This document shows positions 13,961-26,310 of a stretch of 64,000 bases of DNA, piece by piece. A model generated the notes under the pieces. The model was not told the DNA's origin, did not search any database, and saw only the letters and a list, made by a program, of their open reading frames with translations. Position numbers and translations under genes: made by a program. Position 1 is the stretch's first letter, and each line of letters starts with the position of its first letter. The stretch is taken from assembly GCF_964355755.1 (NCBI RefSeq), contig NC_092672.1, positions 25,912,501 to 25,976,500 on the forward strand, read 5' to 3'. Source of the DNA: Antedon mediterranea (taxonomy: Eukaryota; Echinodermata; Crinoidea; Comatulida; Antedonidae).

Positions 13961-14105
13961 AATTCTAAACCGCCCGATGATATACTGAAAAGGATGATTA
14001 ATTTGAAACGATAAAGATGAGAAAATCTGAGAGGATGAAAAACGCCTCTAAGTCCAGATTCGAACCCAGAAGCTTAAAACAGCAAGTATCTAAAAGCTGA
14101 ATAAT
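13961..14105 (-). mobile_element. SINE-like repeat, same family as 53555-53830
   Basis: Shares 'attctaaaccgcccg', 'gatatactgaaa' and 'gaaacgataaagatgag' in the same order with 53555-53830. It also keeps a decayed 'attcgaaccca' B-box-like complement at about 14058. The tRNA-like part is more eroded than in the other copy. Confidence 0.55.
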
Positions 14106-15628
14106 ATATCTATTGGTAGGCTATATATAAATTCACCTATGATGGAAATCTATGTATCGCCTATTTTAAAACCAATGCATTGGAATTTGTCTGATTTGCC
14201 TGTTAATAAAGTTTAGAAGTTACATAATAAGTTACTATAAGATTTTATCGGTAGTACACTTAGTATTCACGCACTCAGTTTGTTGAAGGTTAGAAATACA
14301 ATTACAGGTTTCCAATTTGACCCTTCAGCCATTTTAATAGTAACTCTGCCTCTGGAAGAAGTTTTTAGTCGTTATTTCTTAATGTACATGGGTGGACAAA
14401 TATGCCGAGGGAACGAAAAAAAAAATTGAACGAATACAATTCCCTCAAAATATAATTATTCTTTCATATCATGTCCATTTACAGGCTCCCTATATCATTT
14501 TAAGGAAATTATACAGTGGACCACAGACCTTGCTTCATCGTTGTCCTTTTTTCTTGGAAGAATAATGACGTAGTAATAATCAACAGTCATTTGGTGTCAG
14601 TAGATAGGTTCCAATGGAAACATAAGAAAATTATATTCAAGGAAACGATGATAAAGATGGTGACTTGCACTATGTTGAACACAATGACTCATTCTATGTC
14701 ATAAACGATTTCCAAGGAAGGCCATTGTAAATGTAACTTTGCATTGTACAGTTAGATAAGCAATAACGCATAATTATGTTTCCGGTAATAAGAAACAATT
14801 GTTTAAAATACCTAGTTACTGTGTTCTTAAAAAACATATTAACTATTTATAATATAATAATAAATACAACAGTTATACATGATACAAATAGGGTTGCTAA
14901 TTTAACAAAATAAACAGTATTTCTTCATCTCCAGATGTTTAAAGATAAACGATTTATCTCCTTTTTGAAACAGTCTGTTACGTGCAATTATACTTTTATT
15001 TGGTTTCGTAAACGACAGTCAATACTGAGCTAATTACTTTCAATTTAATGTTACATTTTATTTCATTTTATTTCATTTATATTTGTATCCATAAAAATAC
15101 AATATAAAAAAACGTGGACAAAGAAAAAGAAAACATCAAACAAAACCGCTGGACAGTATTCCTAGAAAGCAAACTTAACTACTATCTAGTAGGTCTTCTA
15201 TTGCACTGATTGTATAAAAACATTTATAATCAAATTAGTATAAACATTAAAAATGCATATAAATACTATATCAGAATAAATTAAAATATATTGCATTATT
15301 ATTAACAATCTTACAATCAATTTTAAGCTTATTTATATATTTAAAAAAAAATTTATATATAAGCTTTATATATTATTTTATAAAAAAAAAAAAATGCATG
15401 TCATGAGATATGAGTATAATTTACTTGACTAATCAAACCCACAGACATGATCGTCATATCACTTGTTACTTTAATGACTTCTATAAAACCGCTATATAAT
15501 TTGCTTACAGTATCACCCATTATTCTTAGCGGTTACGTAACTAAATAGTTATTGGATATCCTACAGAGTAAGAACAACCTGCACAGTTAAGTGACGCCAC
15601 CCTATCACTTCCTTGTAAATATGTACAG

Positions 15629-15641
15629 GTATATATACAGA
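15629..15641 (+). promoter_or_regulatory. Candidate TATA box for MMP-A
   Basis: 'ggtatatatacag' lies about 65-75 bp upstream of the MMP-A ATG (15704). That spacing would place transcription start near 15660-15670 with a short 5' UTR. It rests on motif and position only, and the region is AT-rich. Confidence 0.3.
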
Positions 15642-15703
15642 CCGTAAGTATACATTTAACACATTATTTGCAGAATTGCAGACGATCTGTTAGCAGTTTC
15701 ATA

Positions 15704-18700
15704 ATGAAGGTGGTACTACACATATCGATATTTTTAACTTGTGGGTTAATCACACAAGTTTTCACTCAGCCGCGAATGAAAGATTCAGATGTTGTAAGTA
15801 AACAAAAAAACTATTATTTTTTCATTATTTTGCCAAATATTGCATTCAATTGACGCAGTATCCTATTAGCCGTACAATTATTGTAGGCTCTAAATATCTG
15901 TAGATGCTAGGCTTAAATGGTCTTTCACACCTGTTCCAGCACGGATCCGGTCCGGCGAATCGAATGCCAATGTTTCGTTTTCACGAAGCTCCACGCGGCT
16001 ATGCGACGAAACATTGACGTTCGATTGGACTTGCCGACGCCGGACCGGAACCGTGCCGGAACAGGTGCGAAAGACCCTTAAGACCTGCACATCCGTACTG
16101 TCTATCTAATCTCAACATAATAAGTCTTTTATTGTCTCACCCAAAGACATCACTAAGGCAAGTCAAACTAACTTATGAAAAACTTAAGTTAACTAATTTA
16201 ATTGCAGAGTACGAAATACAATAAGCCTATGTTAAATGTTTTAAAGTGTTATTGAACATAATTTCGTTACGCCTGACAAAATTCCAGTACTATACTTGAA
16301 ATAAACAAGAGAAGATTCGACAGGGTGTGACTGTGTGGATTGTGTAAAAAAAGCAAAAACCATTCTAATTAAAATAGATTCTATTTATTCGATTTATTTC
16401 TTGTTGCACTCACAATGACTAAAAGAAGAAAAGAAGAGAGAGAGAGAGTATTAGAAGAAGAGAACCAGAGAACTTATACTGCGTCCCGAAGCGTTAAGCA
16501 AAATTTACATTGAAATATGTTCTGAAGTTTGCAATGTGTTAATCAGCAGCTTTAAAAACTCCACGTACTTCTACGGGTCCGAAAATCCCTTATATCATTC
16601 AAATATTAACTTTGTTTAGAATGATGCATGAGAAATATAGTTAGTTCTTAGCTGTGATAATGTTTCTGGCACATCTGTCATATCTCGTTCAGTTTCGTCA
16701 CTAAACGAAAGCGTTTTCCTTAGTGTGACAAGCTTGTGATGACAATAGTACCATCTTGTCGCTTGTAAACGATAACATAACTTTTTTTAAAACGTTATGT
16801 TATCGTTTAAATTATTAAAATAATTTTGGAAGTATTCTCCATAAGTTCTTTTGATACGTTCTCTTCATCACCTACATTATGTACACGTAATTCACGTAAA
16901 CAATATACATCGCACGTTTGTTCGATGTTCGAATTAACCGGCCGAATAGACAGATTTACAAAGTTGTATATTTCATATATGGGGGCCATGTTAACTGTAG
17001 CTTATTGAATGAAATATTAATATCATGTGGTTGTAGCATCCTCTTTTCCAATACAGGTGCGTTGGAAAGTCCTTCGCAATCTTCGTGCGTTTGCGGTACA
17101 TCAATGTGCGCAACCAAACGTAATGCATTATAAATTTATTTTATTATTTAAATCGCTTGCTATGTGCAATGTCGTGGATTGTCGGAGCCAAATTTGGTAT
17201 TAACGTAAAACTCAAGCTTTGTTTAAAATACTAATGTCAAAATTAGCGCGTGAATCGACAGGAATCTAAACTATTTAGGCCTAATGATTTTATTTTAAAA
17301 ATATGCTTTTTGGCCTATTATTTGGTGACCTTTAACCTTAAAATAAAGCAATAATGGAAATTTTGTTTTTACTACCTAATATGGTTAATAACTGATACAA
17401 ATTTTATGCAATATCAAATCCATTGCTTTTTTCTAGAAAAAATAACAGTGAAAGACCCCTTCCCTGCAATTTTGGACGTTTTTTGGAAAATAATACATAT
17501 ATATCACTTTAAAAACATTAAACCATGTCATTCCTTGTCTTAAATGTACGTTTTATGGTAAATTATGATAAAAAGTGAGAAACAATGCACTACCTAAGTA
17601 GCTCGCGGCGATCGACCTCTCGTGGACGGTCTTAGGCCTAGCCTAGCTAGGCTTAGTTTTGTAGGCCTAGCTGGTAAACATCGGTAGCGTACGAACATCG
17701 TACGCTACCTATATACCTAGCCTGACGTTGTATAGTTGCTGTATTAATTGTCTTTCTATTTTTGCCAGACTCCGTTGATACAAATTAGGGAAAACCCAGT
17801 ATTTTCGCTGAAAATTTAGGAGTCTTCCATTTGTTTTGGCCTCACGATCGATCGAAAAGTGGGCGAATTACAGGTGAAAAACAAAAATATCAATCCGCGC
17901 GCAATGCATTTTGGGATTTATAGCGGGCCGCTATAATTATTAGAATCAAATTGTTTTTCACATTTTTAACCGTTTAAAGACGAAAAAAGTTATCGCAATA
18001 GGATCATATAGTATTATTTTTACATTAAATATAGTTTGCGATCTTAAATTAGATCTAAAAAACGTAGGGAATGGGGCTTGAATTTATGAAAACTGTTATT
18101 TTTGCTCATTTTAATTGAAATTTAATGGTTTCTCCCAGTTTTCATGGTTACAAGACACTATTAAAATTTACTAAATATAACATTATTTGGGGATTTATAT
18201 AATTTAAGTTTTCTTCTTCCTAATAAAATATTAAAAAGTTAGGATTGCCACATTTACCATTTTGGACTTTTGGCACACTTTGAATTGATTCTGGCCCGAT
18301 GTGCGTCTATAAATGTTCTGTCTCTGGAACACTGCCTTTTTGATTGGCCTAGCATTCGTCAATGATTTACTATGGATAAATAATAAAACTAGTTTTTTTT
18401 TTAAGTAATGAATGTGTTGTATCTGTAGAATGGAGAGAATATTTTAAGATGAAAAAATCGAATCTTCTCTTGTTTATTTCAAATACTGACAGTTGTGTAC
18501 TATTTGTCAAATATCATTATTATTATTTTTAGAATAGTACAAATGTTCTATTTTGTTTAATCTAGATGTTTGAGAAAAGTTGTTTTGGTTATATATGTTG
18601 TTGATGATAAAGTTAATATTGTTATAAGTCTGGTTAATTTTAGTTTTGCAAATGTAAATTACGTTTTTATGAAATACCTAAGGTCACTTTGAGAAAGGCT

Positions 18701-21700
18701 AGAGTGGCCAATGAGGTATGTGTGATTGGCTAACAATATCCGGTGAATAAGAAATTAATAATCGTGGGAATAATACAAAAAAGTTCAATGATATTCCCAA
18801 TATGTAAGCTAGTTAAGCGGGATTTTGCTAGGACTGCTTTACCTTTCGGTATTTCTGCTGCACTGGCACGTTTATGCCTATGAACATATCTGCTTTCTGC
18901 AAACAGTGCTTAAGCAGCATACAACAGTGTTTATGCTATATAGCTGCATAACGTGTTTCCGTTAACTGCATAACGTTTTATACCGTTTGAATTTTCTTCT
19001 AGCCGTAAACAATGTTTCTTTTAGCTGCATACCCTATTACAATATATACTTTCTGATAACGTGTTTATTCTTGTTAGATACACCACGAGTTTTCGTTAGC
19101 TGCATATAGTTTCTGTTAGCTACATAACGTGTTTCTAGCTGCTAGCTGCATAACACCTGATTTCTACAATTGTATAAAAACAGTTACATTCGATTCGAGG
19201 TAAACACTATTATATCCATACTTCTTGGATAACATGTTTTCCATTATGATTTTTTTAGAACTATATGGTAAAATATGGTTATATGGAAGCTGCAGAAAAG
19301 GGTAAAAAACATACCGATGAGGAGATGCGGCTAGGTCTTATGCGTTTCCAGGAGTTTAATGGAATGGACATGACAGGTAAAATGTCTGAGGCCATGACCA
19401 GTAAGATGGAGAAACAAAGATGTGGTATGAAAGATATGAACTTAGATGTACCATCAGACCATCCCCGAGCTAAACGTTATACAACTGTGGGCACCCGCTG
19501 GTACAAGAACGATTTAACATACAAGTACGTTTTATTTTCACAATGTTCATTACTGCCTGTAGGCCTTCATAAGTAGGTCTACCTGATCAAAAAACATTTA
19601 ATACTATTCCACAAGAAAAATGTTATACTATTCCGCTTGTAGAACAGTCGCAGTAAATTAGCAACCGAAGTGCAGGCAGGCCTACGTGTTGATTGGCTGC
19701 CTAGGCATGGCGTAAATCTGACCGAGAACAATAAAACTGCTAACTATCCAAATTTACTTCGCATTTTTAGTAAATTATAAATTAAATCATTCTTAACTCA
19801 ATACAAAAAAGTGATAAAATAGATCTAAAAACATTTTTGTTCGAAAAATGTTACGAATATGAAATGGGGATCAGCTCAAAAAGTTTGGCTCAAAGGCTCA
19901 AAACAATGTTTTCGTTATTGTGTGTTCGTAAAGGCCAAGTCAGACAACGTCGTACGACAAGGCCAGACGAAACGTCTTAAATCGTCGGTGCTGTCTGAGT
20001 TGAATCCCGACGAGACGAGTTGCCATGACTTAGCGTCGGGCTTTGTATTAGGTCGACGCGAGAACTGTAAAAATGTTTAATTTTTTCCCAGCGAGACGAC
20101 TCATCGGGCCTCTTCGTACGACGCTGTCTGAGTTGGCCTCTAGGTTGTGAAACGTCTCTAATGTTTTACTCTGATTTAATAGCATACTATTGGAGAACCA
20201 AGCTCCACAAATAACAAAAAAGAATAGTATATCTTTTACATCTTGATTTCTAATATTGTTTAAAAGTTGAATGAAGAGAATAATATTCAAATGAGATAAA
20301 ATATTGACTTTGACGTCGAAATTTATAAATTCTTTAAAAAAAAAATTAAAATACTCCCCCCATTTAAAAAATATAAACATTCTTTTGTTTTATAACACAC
20401 CTACTGTTCTAGAGGAAACGTATTAAGTGTTGAAGGTAAGCCATGTAAAAACGTGGCACTCTAATTTTAACCGCAGGGGTAGATCAGTTATAGATGGTCC
20501 ACTTTACCTCTTCTCCGTGGCGTTATTAACAACAGCTACATACCTCATCTTAACTAACTTCACGGAGCCAAGTCCAGTTACGCTTGAATGATTTTGCCCT
20601 TATTTCAAGATATTTACCAATTATTTCTTGTTTTTTATGTAAATTGTATTGCTAATATAAAAACAAGCTATTTAGCTACTCTCTGCTCTTTGACTAAAAG
20701 CGCATGAATTATTTAGGGTGAAATAAACGTAAAAAATAGCCAAAAGTAGAGTGTTTTTCGGAAATGAATTGATTTAGAAATCAAGTGCTGACTTTATTTC
20801 AAGAAATGGTTTAAAAATCAAAAGATTGTCATCAAACAGTTTAAAATCTAAAAAGGACCCAAGGGTTTAACTTTTAAAACGTAAACGGTACTTGGACATC
20901 TCTTTTTAACTCCATTCATTAATATAACGAACGCCGTACGTGTGAACATCTGAGCATTTTAATCCGTGGATTACCTTACCGCTTGCGTAAGCCACGCCAT
21001 TCTTACGCCGTATGTGTGAACCGGTACAGCTGTTTAAACATTAAGGCGTTATTTCCACTCGTAACCATTTTGTTTACCTCACGAGTGGGGCATTTTTTAA
21101 TCTACGAAGATCATTGTTTTTTTATCGCGATTCTACGAGAAGTACGGTATTGTTTTTTGATCGTGAACACAGTGCTCCCATGCGCTCCCACGAGCTCCCG
21201 CGAAAGTATTGCTTTTTTGATCACACTCTGACGAAGGTGTTTTTTTTGGTGAAAATTCTATTAATCGTGTCATGGTACGGTGTAGATAGTAGTTTAGGAA
21301 TACAAAGCACAGCCACATTCGATATCGAATTTGGTCGTTAACACGGGCTAGGTCCTATGTTCCTTTTTGGATCTTATTAATTACTAAATAATCTTCTTTT
21401 CTCTAGGTATAAAAATTTCACACCAGATCTGAGCAGAGAAGACGTAAGAAAGGCTTTACAAGATGCATTTGGAGTTTGGAGTAAAGCATCACCTTTGACA
21501 TTTACAGAAGTTGACCCTAGCATGCCAGCAGACATTATAATATTGTTTCAGGCCGGTGAACATGGTGACGGGAGTAGTTTTGATGGACCAAATAACGTTT
21601 TGGCGCATGCGTACTTTCCAGGGCCTGGTATAGGCGGTGATGCTCACTTCGATGAAGCTGAGTACTTTACAAAGGACGGCAAAAGTAAGACTTATGGTTA

Positions 21701-24700
21701 ATAATATGCTATTATTATTATTATTATTATTGTTATTGTTATTATTATTATTATGAGAAAGAATATCCCGCTTAATGTATAATAATAGAGTGAGCCCACA
21801 TATTAATTCTTCTCCGGCACGCTGAAAGCTCTCTCTACTTAGTCAAATAAAATACAACACGCCACTTACTGTATTCTAACGCCTTGACTGTTCACTGCTG
21901 TTGAGGTTCTTTATGTATAATTATGTTGAGTCGCATTTTACTTATTTACCCTGATTGCTAATTTACTGTGTTTTTTTTTAGGAGGAATCGATTTATTCCA
22001 GGTGGCTGCGCATGAGTTTGGTCATTCCGTGGGTCTCGGTCATTCCAATGACAACCAGGCATTAATGGCGCCCTACTATGATGGCTATGTTTCAAATTTC
22101 GTACTACATTCTGATGACGTTGCGGGAATACAGTCTATATATGGTAAATGACTTTTTTAAACTCCTACCCTCGTCGCCGTTCGCTAATTTACTTGCTATA
22201 GGCCTACTTACTTAAATTGTGAGTGCACGTTTTATGTTTGATTAGGCCTACTGTATGTCTAATCTACGATGTTTTCTTCTTTTTTTTAAATTTGATTTCC
22301 GCCTAAATTCAAATTATAAATACATTAAAAGAAGATTTTGTTTTATAATAAACAATGTAAAATCTGAATTAAACATTTAATCATTAATTTTTGTTTTCAC
22401 TCCTGAATAATAAACAATATAAAGAAAACATAAGTCTGATCATATGGGCTTCTTATTTTAAGATATAGTTTGTATTAGGGTAGTTGACTATAGTTATAAA
22501 TATAACTTTGGATAGACTACACATTATTACAAATATGTCTTACAATACAGTACACAGGGTCATGATTATAAAACCTACCCTCAACTTGAAAGACTAAACC
22601 GTTTATAGATATATAATAATGACTTTAAAAATTTCTCTTGTAATGACTGATAAAAATACACATGCGTAATAACGGGTGTCGTTTCGAAACATTTGTAATT
22701 ATTTGTAAATTTTATCTTCAAGGTACCCCTGAAACCCCCGATCCTCAGGAGCCTGTTTACCCACCAGTTGACCCTGACTTTTGCACATCTAACATCGATG
22801 TAGCATTATACGATGGAACTGGAGCTTATTTGTTTCAAGTGAGTAATTATGTTTTATAAACTTTTTCTATGCTATACTTAATGTCTGACTTATATGACTC
22901 AACAAAAGACTGAACTTTAGTTGTAGGGTAAAAATTTGCCTTTTGATGACAATTAAATATCAAGAAAATGTTTTTTCTTTGTAAATGGTTATGATTCCAA
23001 GTACACTATTTTTTAGCGAGTGATTTATCTCTTATTGAGAACTGAACCACAACTAAACTTTAGATCTTCTAAAAAACTGCACTGATGAGTTTCGAACGCG
23101 GTCGTAATGCCTAAAACTAAACATTTACCTAACCAGTCTAGGTTTGAGACGGAAAGTCGGCTACAGTCTAGTACCTGTACAATTATACATGGGTTGTAAT
23201 GTCGCATTGTCTTTATTAGTATTTCTCTACAAAATGTCGGTATTTTTGTCCGTAAATAGTGTATATATGTAGGGCACGCCATGTGTGCCAAAATCTTGTT
23301 TTCGATATTAAGCCGAATTGCCACCTTGAACTAATGAATCAAACGTACGCTGGTGGCACTCACAAAGTTATACTAATAGCATAAAAAGAAACATCGTTAG
23401 GAAATCAATAAGAAGACATAAGCTAGTTCTTTATAATTCTAGGGTAAACAAGTTACTTTTATTACGATGCTTGGAACTGTACCCCCTGAAACTGAATACC
23501 CAAAATTAATATCAGAAGAATTTCAAGGCTTACCGGACGATCTAGATGCAGCGTATTACAATTTTCGACGAAATACTTATGTATTTTTCAAAGGTAATTT
23601 TACCTATTTTTGACTATATTTTATTTCCAAATTATTTTATTATGAGTGTTAAATTTGTTCTGTGTTTTATCATAACTTAAATCTTAACGTTCTTTTTTAT
23701 CTTGATGATTTTGAATGAGAGACGTACGTTTAATATAACTAATAGAAAAAAAATAGCTTTTGATTTCATTTTTCTTTTATTTCTTTCAGGCAACTTGTAT
23801 TGGCAATACGACCAAAATAAGGTTCTTCAATCCGGGTTTCCAAAAAACATTGGAGAATTTGACGTAAATCTCCCAAGAGATTTAGATGCAGCTGTATCGT
23901 GGAACTCGGGGTATACATTTTTCTTCAAGGGAGATCGGTATTGGCTATATAACGAATATTATGAAAGTTTTTTTGAGGTCCAACAAAACATCAATAGATG
24001 GGGTGGCATCCCAGGTAATCTGAACGCAGCATTACGATGGAGAGATGGTAAGAATTCTTTTAAGATATTGAAAACACCAAAAGAACGTTTACATTTATAA
24101 AAATAGTTTATAAAAGACGTTTGCTAATAACTCATGCCAACCTTATTCGATCCGAAACTGACCGTGGTAATACTATGTACAGCGCTTAGAACTTAGAACT
24201 CACACAATAAGCCGCTGTATAAATCTAAAATATTATTATTATTATTAGTATATTCGATGAGAAGGTTTGTAGAAAAATATAATCTTGTGATCTCAATAAT
24301 CCATATGTACTTTTAAAATATTTCTTGATGCTATATTTGGAATTTTGACTGATCACTGATATGCAAATGGAGATCTATATCTTTTACTTGAAGAGAAATA
24401 AAATTATCTAATTTCATAATTGTGTTTGTTATCAAAATCGACCATCGCTATGTTATTGCCGTTTTATTATGTATCCCATTCTGTATGGAATGGGCTAAAT
24501 GATTTAACTCACATTATGCACTACCTCATTATATACGATTCGTCTATCTTGAAACAGTCGGTTCTTAAAACCCATTTTTGTATTGCAAGCGTTGTGAGAG
24601 ATTTTGCTACTCAAAATATTAAGATTATTATTATATTATTATAAATAAAAATATAATATTTGATAATTGTTTTTAATTTTCTTGCAGGTCAATTATACTT

Positions 24701-24899
24701 TTTTAAAGACGGTCAGTACTATATGTACTCCACGCTTACTTACAGTGTAGATTTGGATGTATATCCACTGCCTTCTGGAGAAGCATGGTTCAGCTGCCGT
24801 CCCGGTTCATACCAGTATTATCCCAGTTCAGCACACGTTCCGGCACTTAATATAGCTGTTCTGATTGTCGCCGTGCTGTCATGCGTTCTACACTTTTAA
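15704..24899 (+). CDS. MMP-A: matrix metalloproteinase with hemopexin domain and GPI-type tail
   Basis: Eight exons: 15704-15793, 19259-19524, 21407-21684, 21982-22143, 22723-22838, 23443-23593, 23790-24047, 24688-24899; 510 residues, frame kept throughout. Exon 1 is a signal peptide ([16 protein letters not shown]). Exon 2 is the propeptide, with a cysteine-switch-like KQRCGMKD and a furin-type RAKR at the pro/catalytic border. Exons 3-4 are the catalytic domain, with zinc site [12 protein letters not shown] and Met-turn ALMAPYY. Exons 5-8 are a four-bladed hemopexin domain closed by DFC...WFSC. The protein ends in [15 protein letters not shown] directly before the stop, without a cytoplasmic tail, which is what GPI-anchored MMPs look like. 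Inferred role: a cell-surface proteinase for matrix or shed proteins, activated by furin inside the cell. The cysteine switch departs from the usual PRCGxPD (Gln for Pro, Met-Lys for x-Pro). Start chosen as the ATG that opens the hydrophobic signal. Confidence 0.92.
15913..16082. mobile_element. GC-rich inverted-repeat element (MMP-A intron 1)
   Basis: The left arm 'ggtctttcacacctgttcc' and the following 'ggtccggcg' are matched in reverse by 'gccggaccgg' and 'ggaacaggtgcgaaagacc' at the right, about 45 bp of inverted repeat over ~170 bp. It is much more GC-rich than its surroundings and has no coding content. A folded-back MITE is the simplest reading. Confidence 0.55.
16296..18486. repeat. 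Distant inverted repeat pair within MMP-A intron 1
   Basis: 'tgaaataaacaagagaag' plus 'attcga' (16296-16323) recurs inverted as 'tcgaatcttctcttgttt' plus 'atttca' at about 18458-18486. The 2.2 kb between has no long open frame. Within it are two small perfect hairpins: 16767-16808 (arms 'aaacgataacataac') and 17683-17709 (12 bp arms 'ggtagcgtacga', 3 nt loop). The outer pair may be the terminal repeats of a decayed transposon, but I cannot show a target-site duplication. Confidence 0.35.
18850..19160. repeat. Imperfect tandem repeats of a 'tagctgcataacgtgtttc' type unit
   Basis: About seven diverged copies of a 25-40 bp unit around 'gctgcataacgtgtttc' ('gctgcataacgtgtttccg', 'actgcataacgttttatac', 'agctgcatacccta', 'agctgcatatagtttctg', 'gctacataacgtgtttct', 'gctgcataacacctga'). 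They lie just upstream of the MMP-A propeptide exon at 19259. Non-coding minisatellite-like sequence. Confidence 0.5.
19640..19925. mobile_element. MITE family A, decayed copy (MMP-A intron 2)
   Basis: Contains 'ggcctacgtgttgattggct', 'taaaactgctaactat' and 'tacgaatatgaaatggggat' followed by 'cagctcaaaa', in the same order as in the full copy at 43676-44177. The terminal repeats are largely lost. Intronic and non-coding. Confidence 0.45.
19933..20138. mobile_element. 206 bp MITE with 25 bp terminal inverted repeats
   Basis: The left end 'ggccaagtcagacaacgtcg' (+'tacga') is matched inverted by 'tcgtacgacgctgtctgagt' (+'tggcc') at 20114-20138 with two mismatches. The interior repeats 'cgacgagacga'-like strings. 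No open frame of note. It directly abuts the decayed family A copy, so one element may have inserted beside or into the other. Confidence 0.6.
21713..21755. repeat. ATT/TTA microsatellite
   Basis: An uninterrupted-looking run of 'att' units with a few G substitutions, in MMP-A intron 3 just after the 21684 donor. Confidence 0.7.
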
Positions 24900-24906
24900 A
24901 ACAATG

Positions 24907-24912
24907 AATAAA
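24907..24912 (+). terminator. Polyadenylation signal candidate for MMP-A
   Basis: AATAAA lies 8 bp after the MMP-A stop codon. A short 3' UTR would result, unless a later signal is used. Confidence 0.4.
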
Positions 24913-24952
24913 TATTGTAAATTTGTTTACATCATCATTAGTGTGTGTGCTC

Positions 24953-24992
24953 CAGATCATGGAGGAAATATACTGTATATTTCCTCCATGGT
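24953..24992. repeat. Palindrome just after MMP-A
   Basis: 'gatcatggaggaaatatac' is followed immediately by its reverse complement 'gtatatttcctccatggtc' with one mismatch and essentially no loop. In RNA it would form a ~19 bp hairpin in or just past the MMP-A 3' UTR. A short variation on 'cagacgtt'/'gatccagacg' repeats follows. Confidence 0.6.
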
Positions 24993-25949
24993 CAGATCCA
25001 GATGTTCTTTGATCCAGACGTTATTTGAGCCAGACGTTGTTTGAGTCAGACGTTTCCGAGTGATATAAAACATTTTTGGCTTCTATCTCTCTCATACGTG
25101 ATATATTATAATGTTGTGTATTACAGTATTTTGTAGGCCTATAGACTGTCAATTAAAAGAGACCCAATCAACGTTTGAGTTTGATTCAATGGTTTAATAA
25201 CATGATAATAATATATTCCCTTTTTTCTATTTATCATTTCTTGTTATTTCGCAATACTTTTTTGTTAGATTTTGTAATTTTGTCATAACTCATTTGATTC
25301 TACGTAAACTTAGACTAAAAAACATTAGTAATACCGCACAGTTTGTACTTTATATTTATTTATGTGTTAAAACTGAAAAATAAACACAACAAAATATAAA
25401 GAAATAAAAAACAGTACATTCCACTACATCGTTTGTACTCAATGTAGTAAACAATGCTTAAGTCTATGTCGAATGTGATGTATATAATATGTTTAAAAAA
25501 TGTAGTCTCATCCTAATCGCAGTCATGAATGATCGCAGTGGGCCTATACTTTACACATTATTTACGCTAACATGAATAACAAAATTCAGTTTGTACAATT
25601 TAACTAATGTTTTGCATACAATAGAGTAATACCTTTTATATTTTAAAATATAGTATTTCCGATCCTTTTCATTAAAAAAATGGTTAATGAATGAATGAAT
25701 ATCTGTCGGTATATTAATTATTATATCGTGGTTTATACAGTAGACCTAATTAATTGGTTTTGCTATTCTATATTTCTTTTATTGGTTTACTGTGTGAATT
25801 AGAGTTAAACGTATTAAAAGTATGTGTAAATAAACTTTAAAAAATTAAGAACGTATGTACGTTGTTTTTTGTAGTTTCAATCGCATAATATTAAAAAACG
25901 TGAAATGGGATGTGCGCATGCGTGAGTTACAGAAGTAATGGTAGTAGTT

Positions 25950-26310
25950 TACTCTGTAATATTATTATTATTTATGTAGAGAGCAACAGAGGGCGTGCTA
26001 TTTATTATTTTGGCCCATATTGAAGATAGATAACTAGAGATTATGGAATTTGTGAATATACCTGGTACACCAGCCTGTCCCTGCATTAGACATGCATGCG
26101 TCTCCCACAAAAAGGCTGTATACACCAGTCTCGAAATATTCATAAAGATTTCATTGCTATCAAACATGTCAGTGGTCTCTTTTACAACAAGGCCATAAAC
26201 ATGCAGTTGCGTGCTCACATTTGAGTTAGTGTTTACCGACTCAACGAACATCCGACCAACCGACCGACATAGTGAGATGTAGAGTCGCGTTGCACGCGAC
26301 TAAAAATGTT
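25950..26310. repeat. Dispersed repeat ending in 'cgaccgacatagtg...cgcgactaaaaa'
   Basis: The 3' part ('ccgaccgacatagtg' followed by 'cacgcgactaaaaa') recurs at 63523-63570. It looks like the tail of a retroposed or otherwise dispersed sequence. The long minus-strand open frame here (25949-26251) resembles no gene. Confidence 0.4.

Larger units (their letters stand above)
9070..15703. other. Intergenic region, no gene seen
   Basis: Between the MOXD1-like stop and the MMP-A start I see no exon with recognisable domain content. The region is occupied by a foldback-like element (9275-10870), a tandem duplication (11888-12831), two tRNA-derived SINE-like repeats (13470-13793 and 13961-14105) and low-complexity AT-rich DNA around 15060-15410. 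Open frames here are short and follow the repeats. Confidence 0.6.

Noticed and set aside
20983-21341. Overlapping frames upstream of MMP-A exon 3
   Set aside because: Located within an intron bounded by well-supported splice sites at 19524 and 21407; no recognisable domain.
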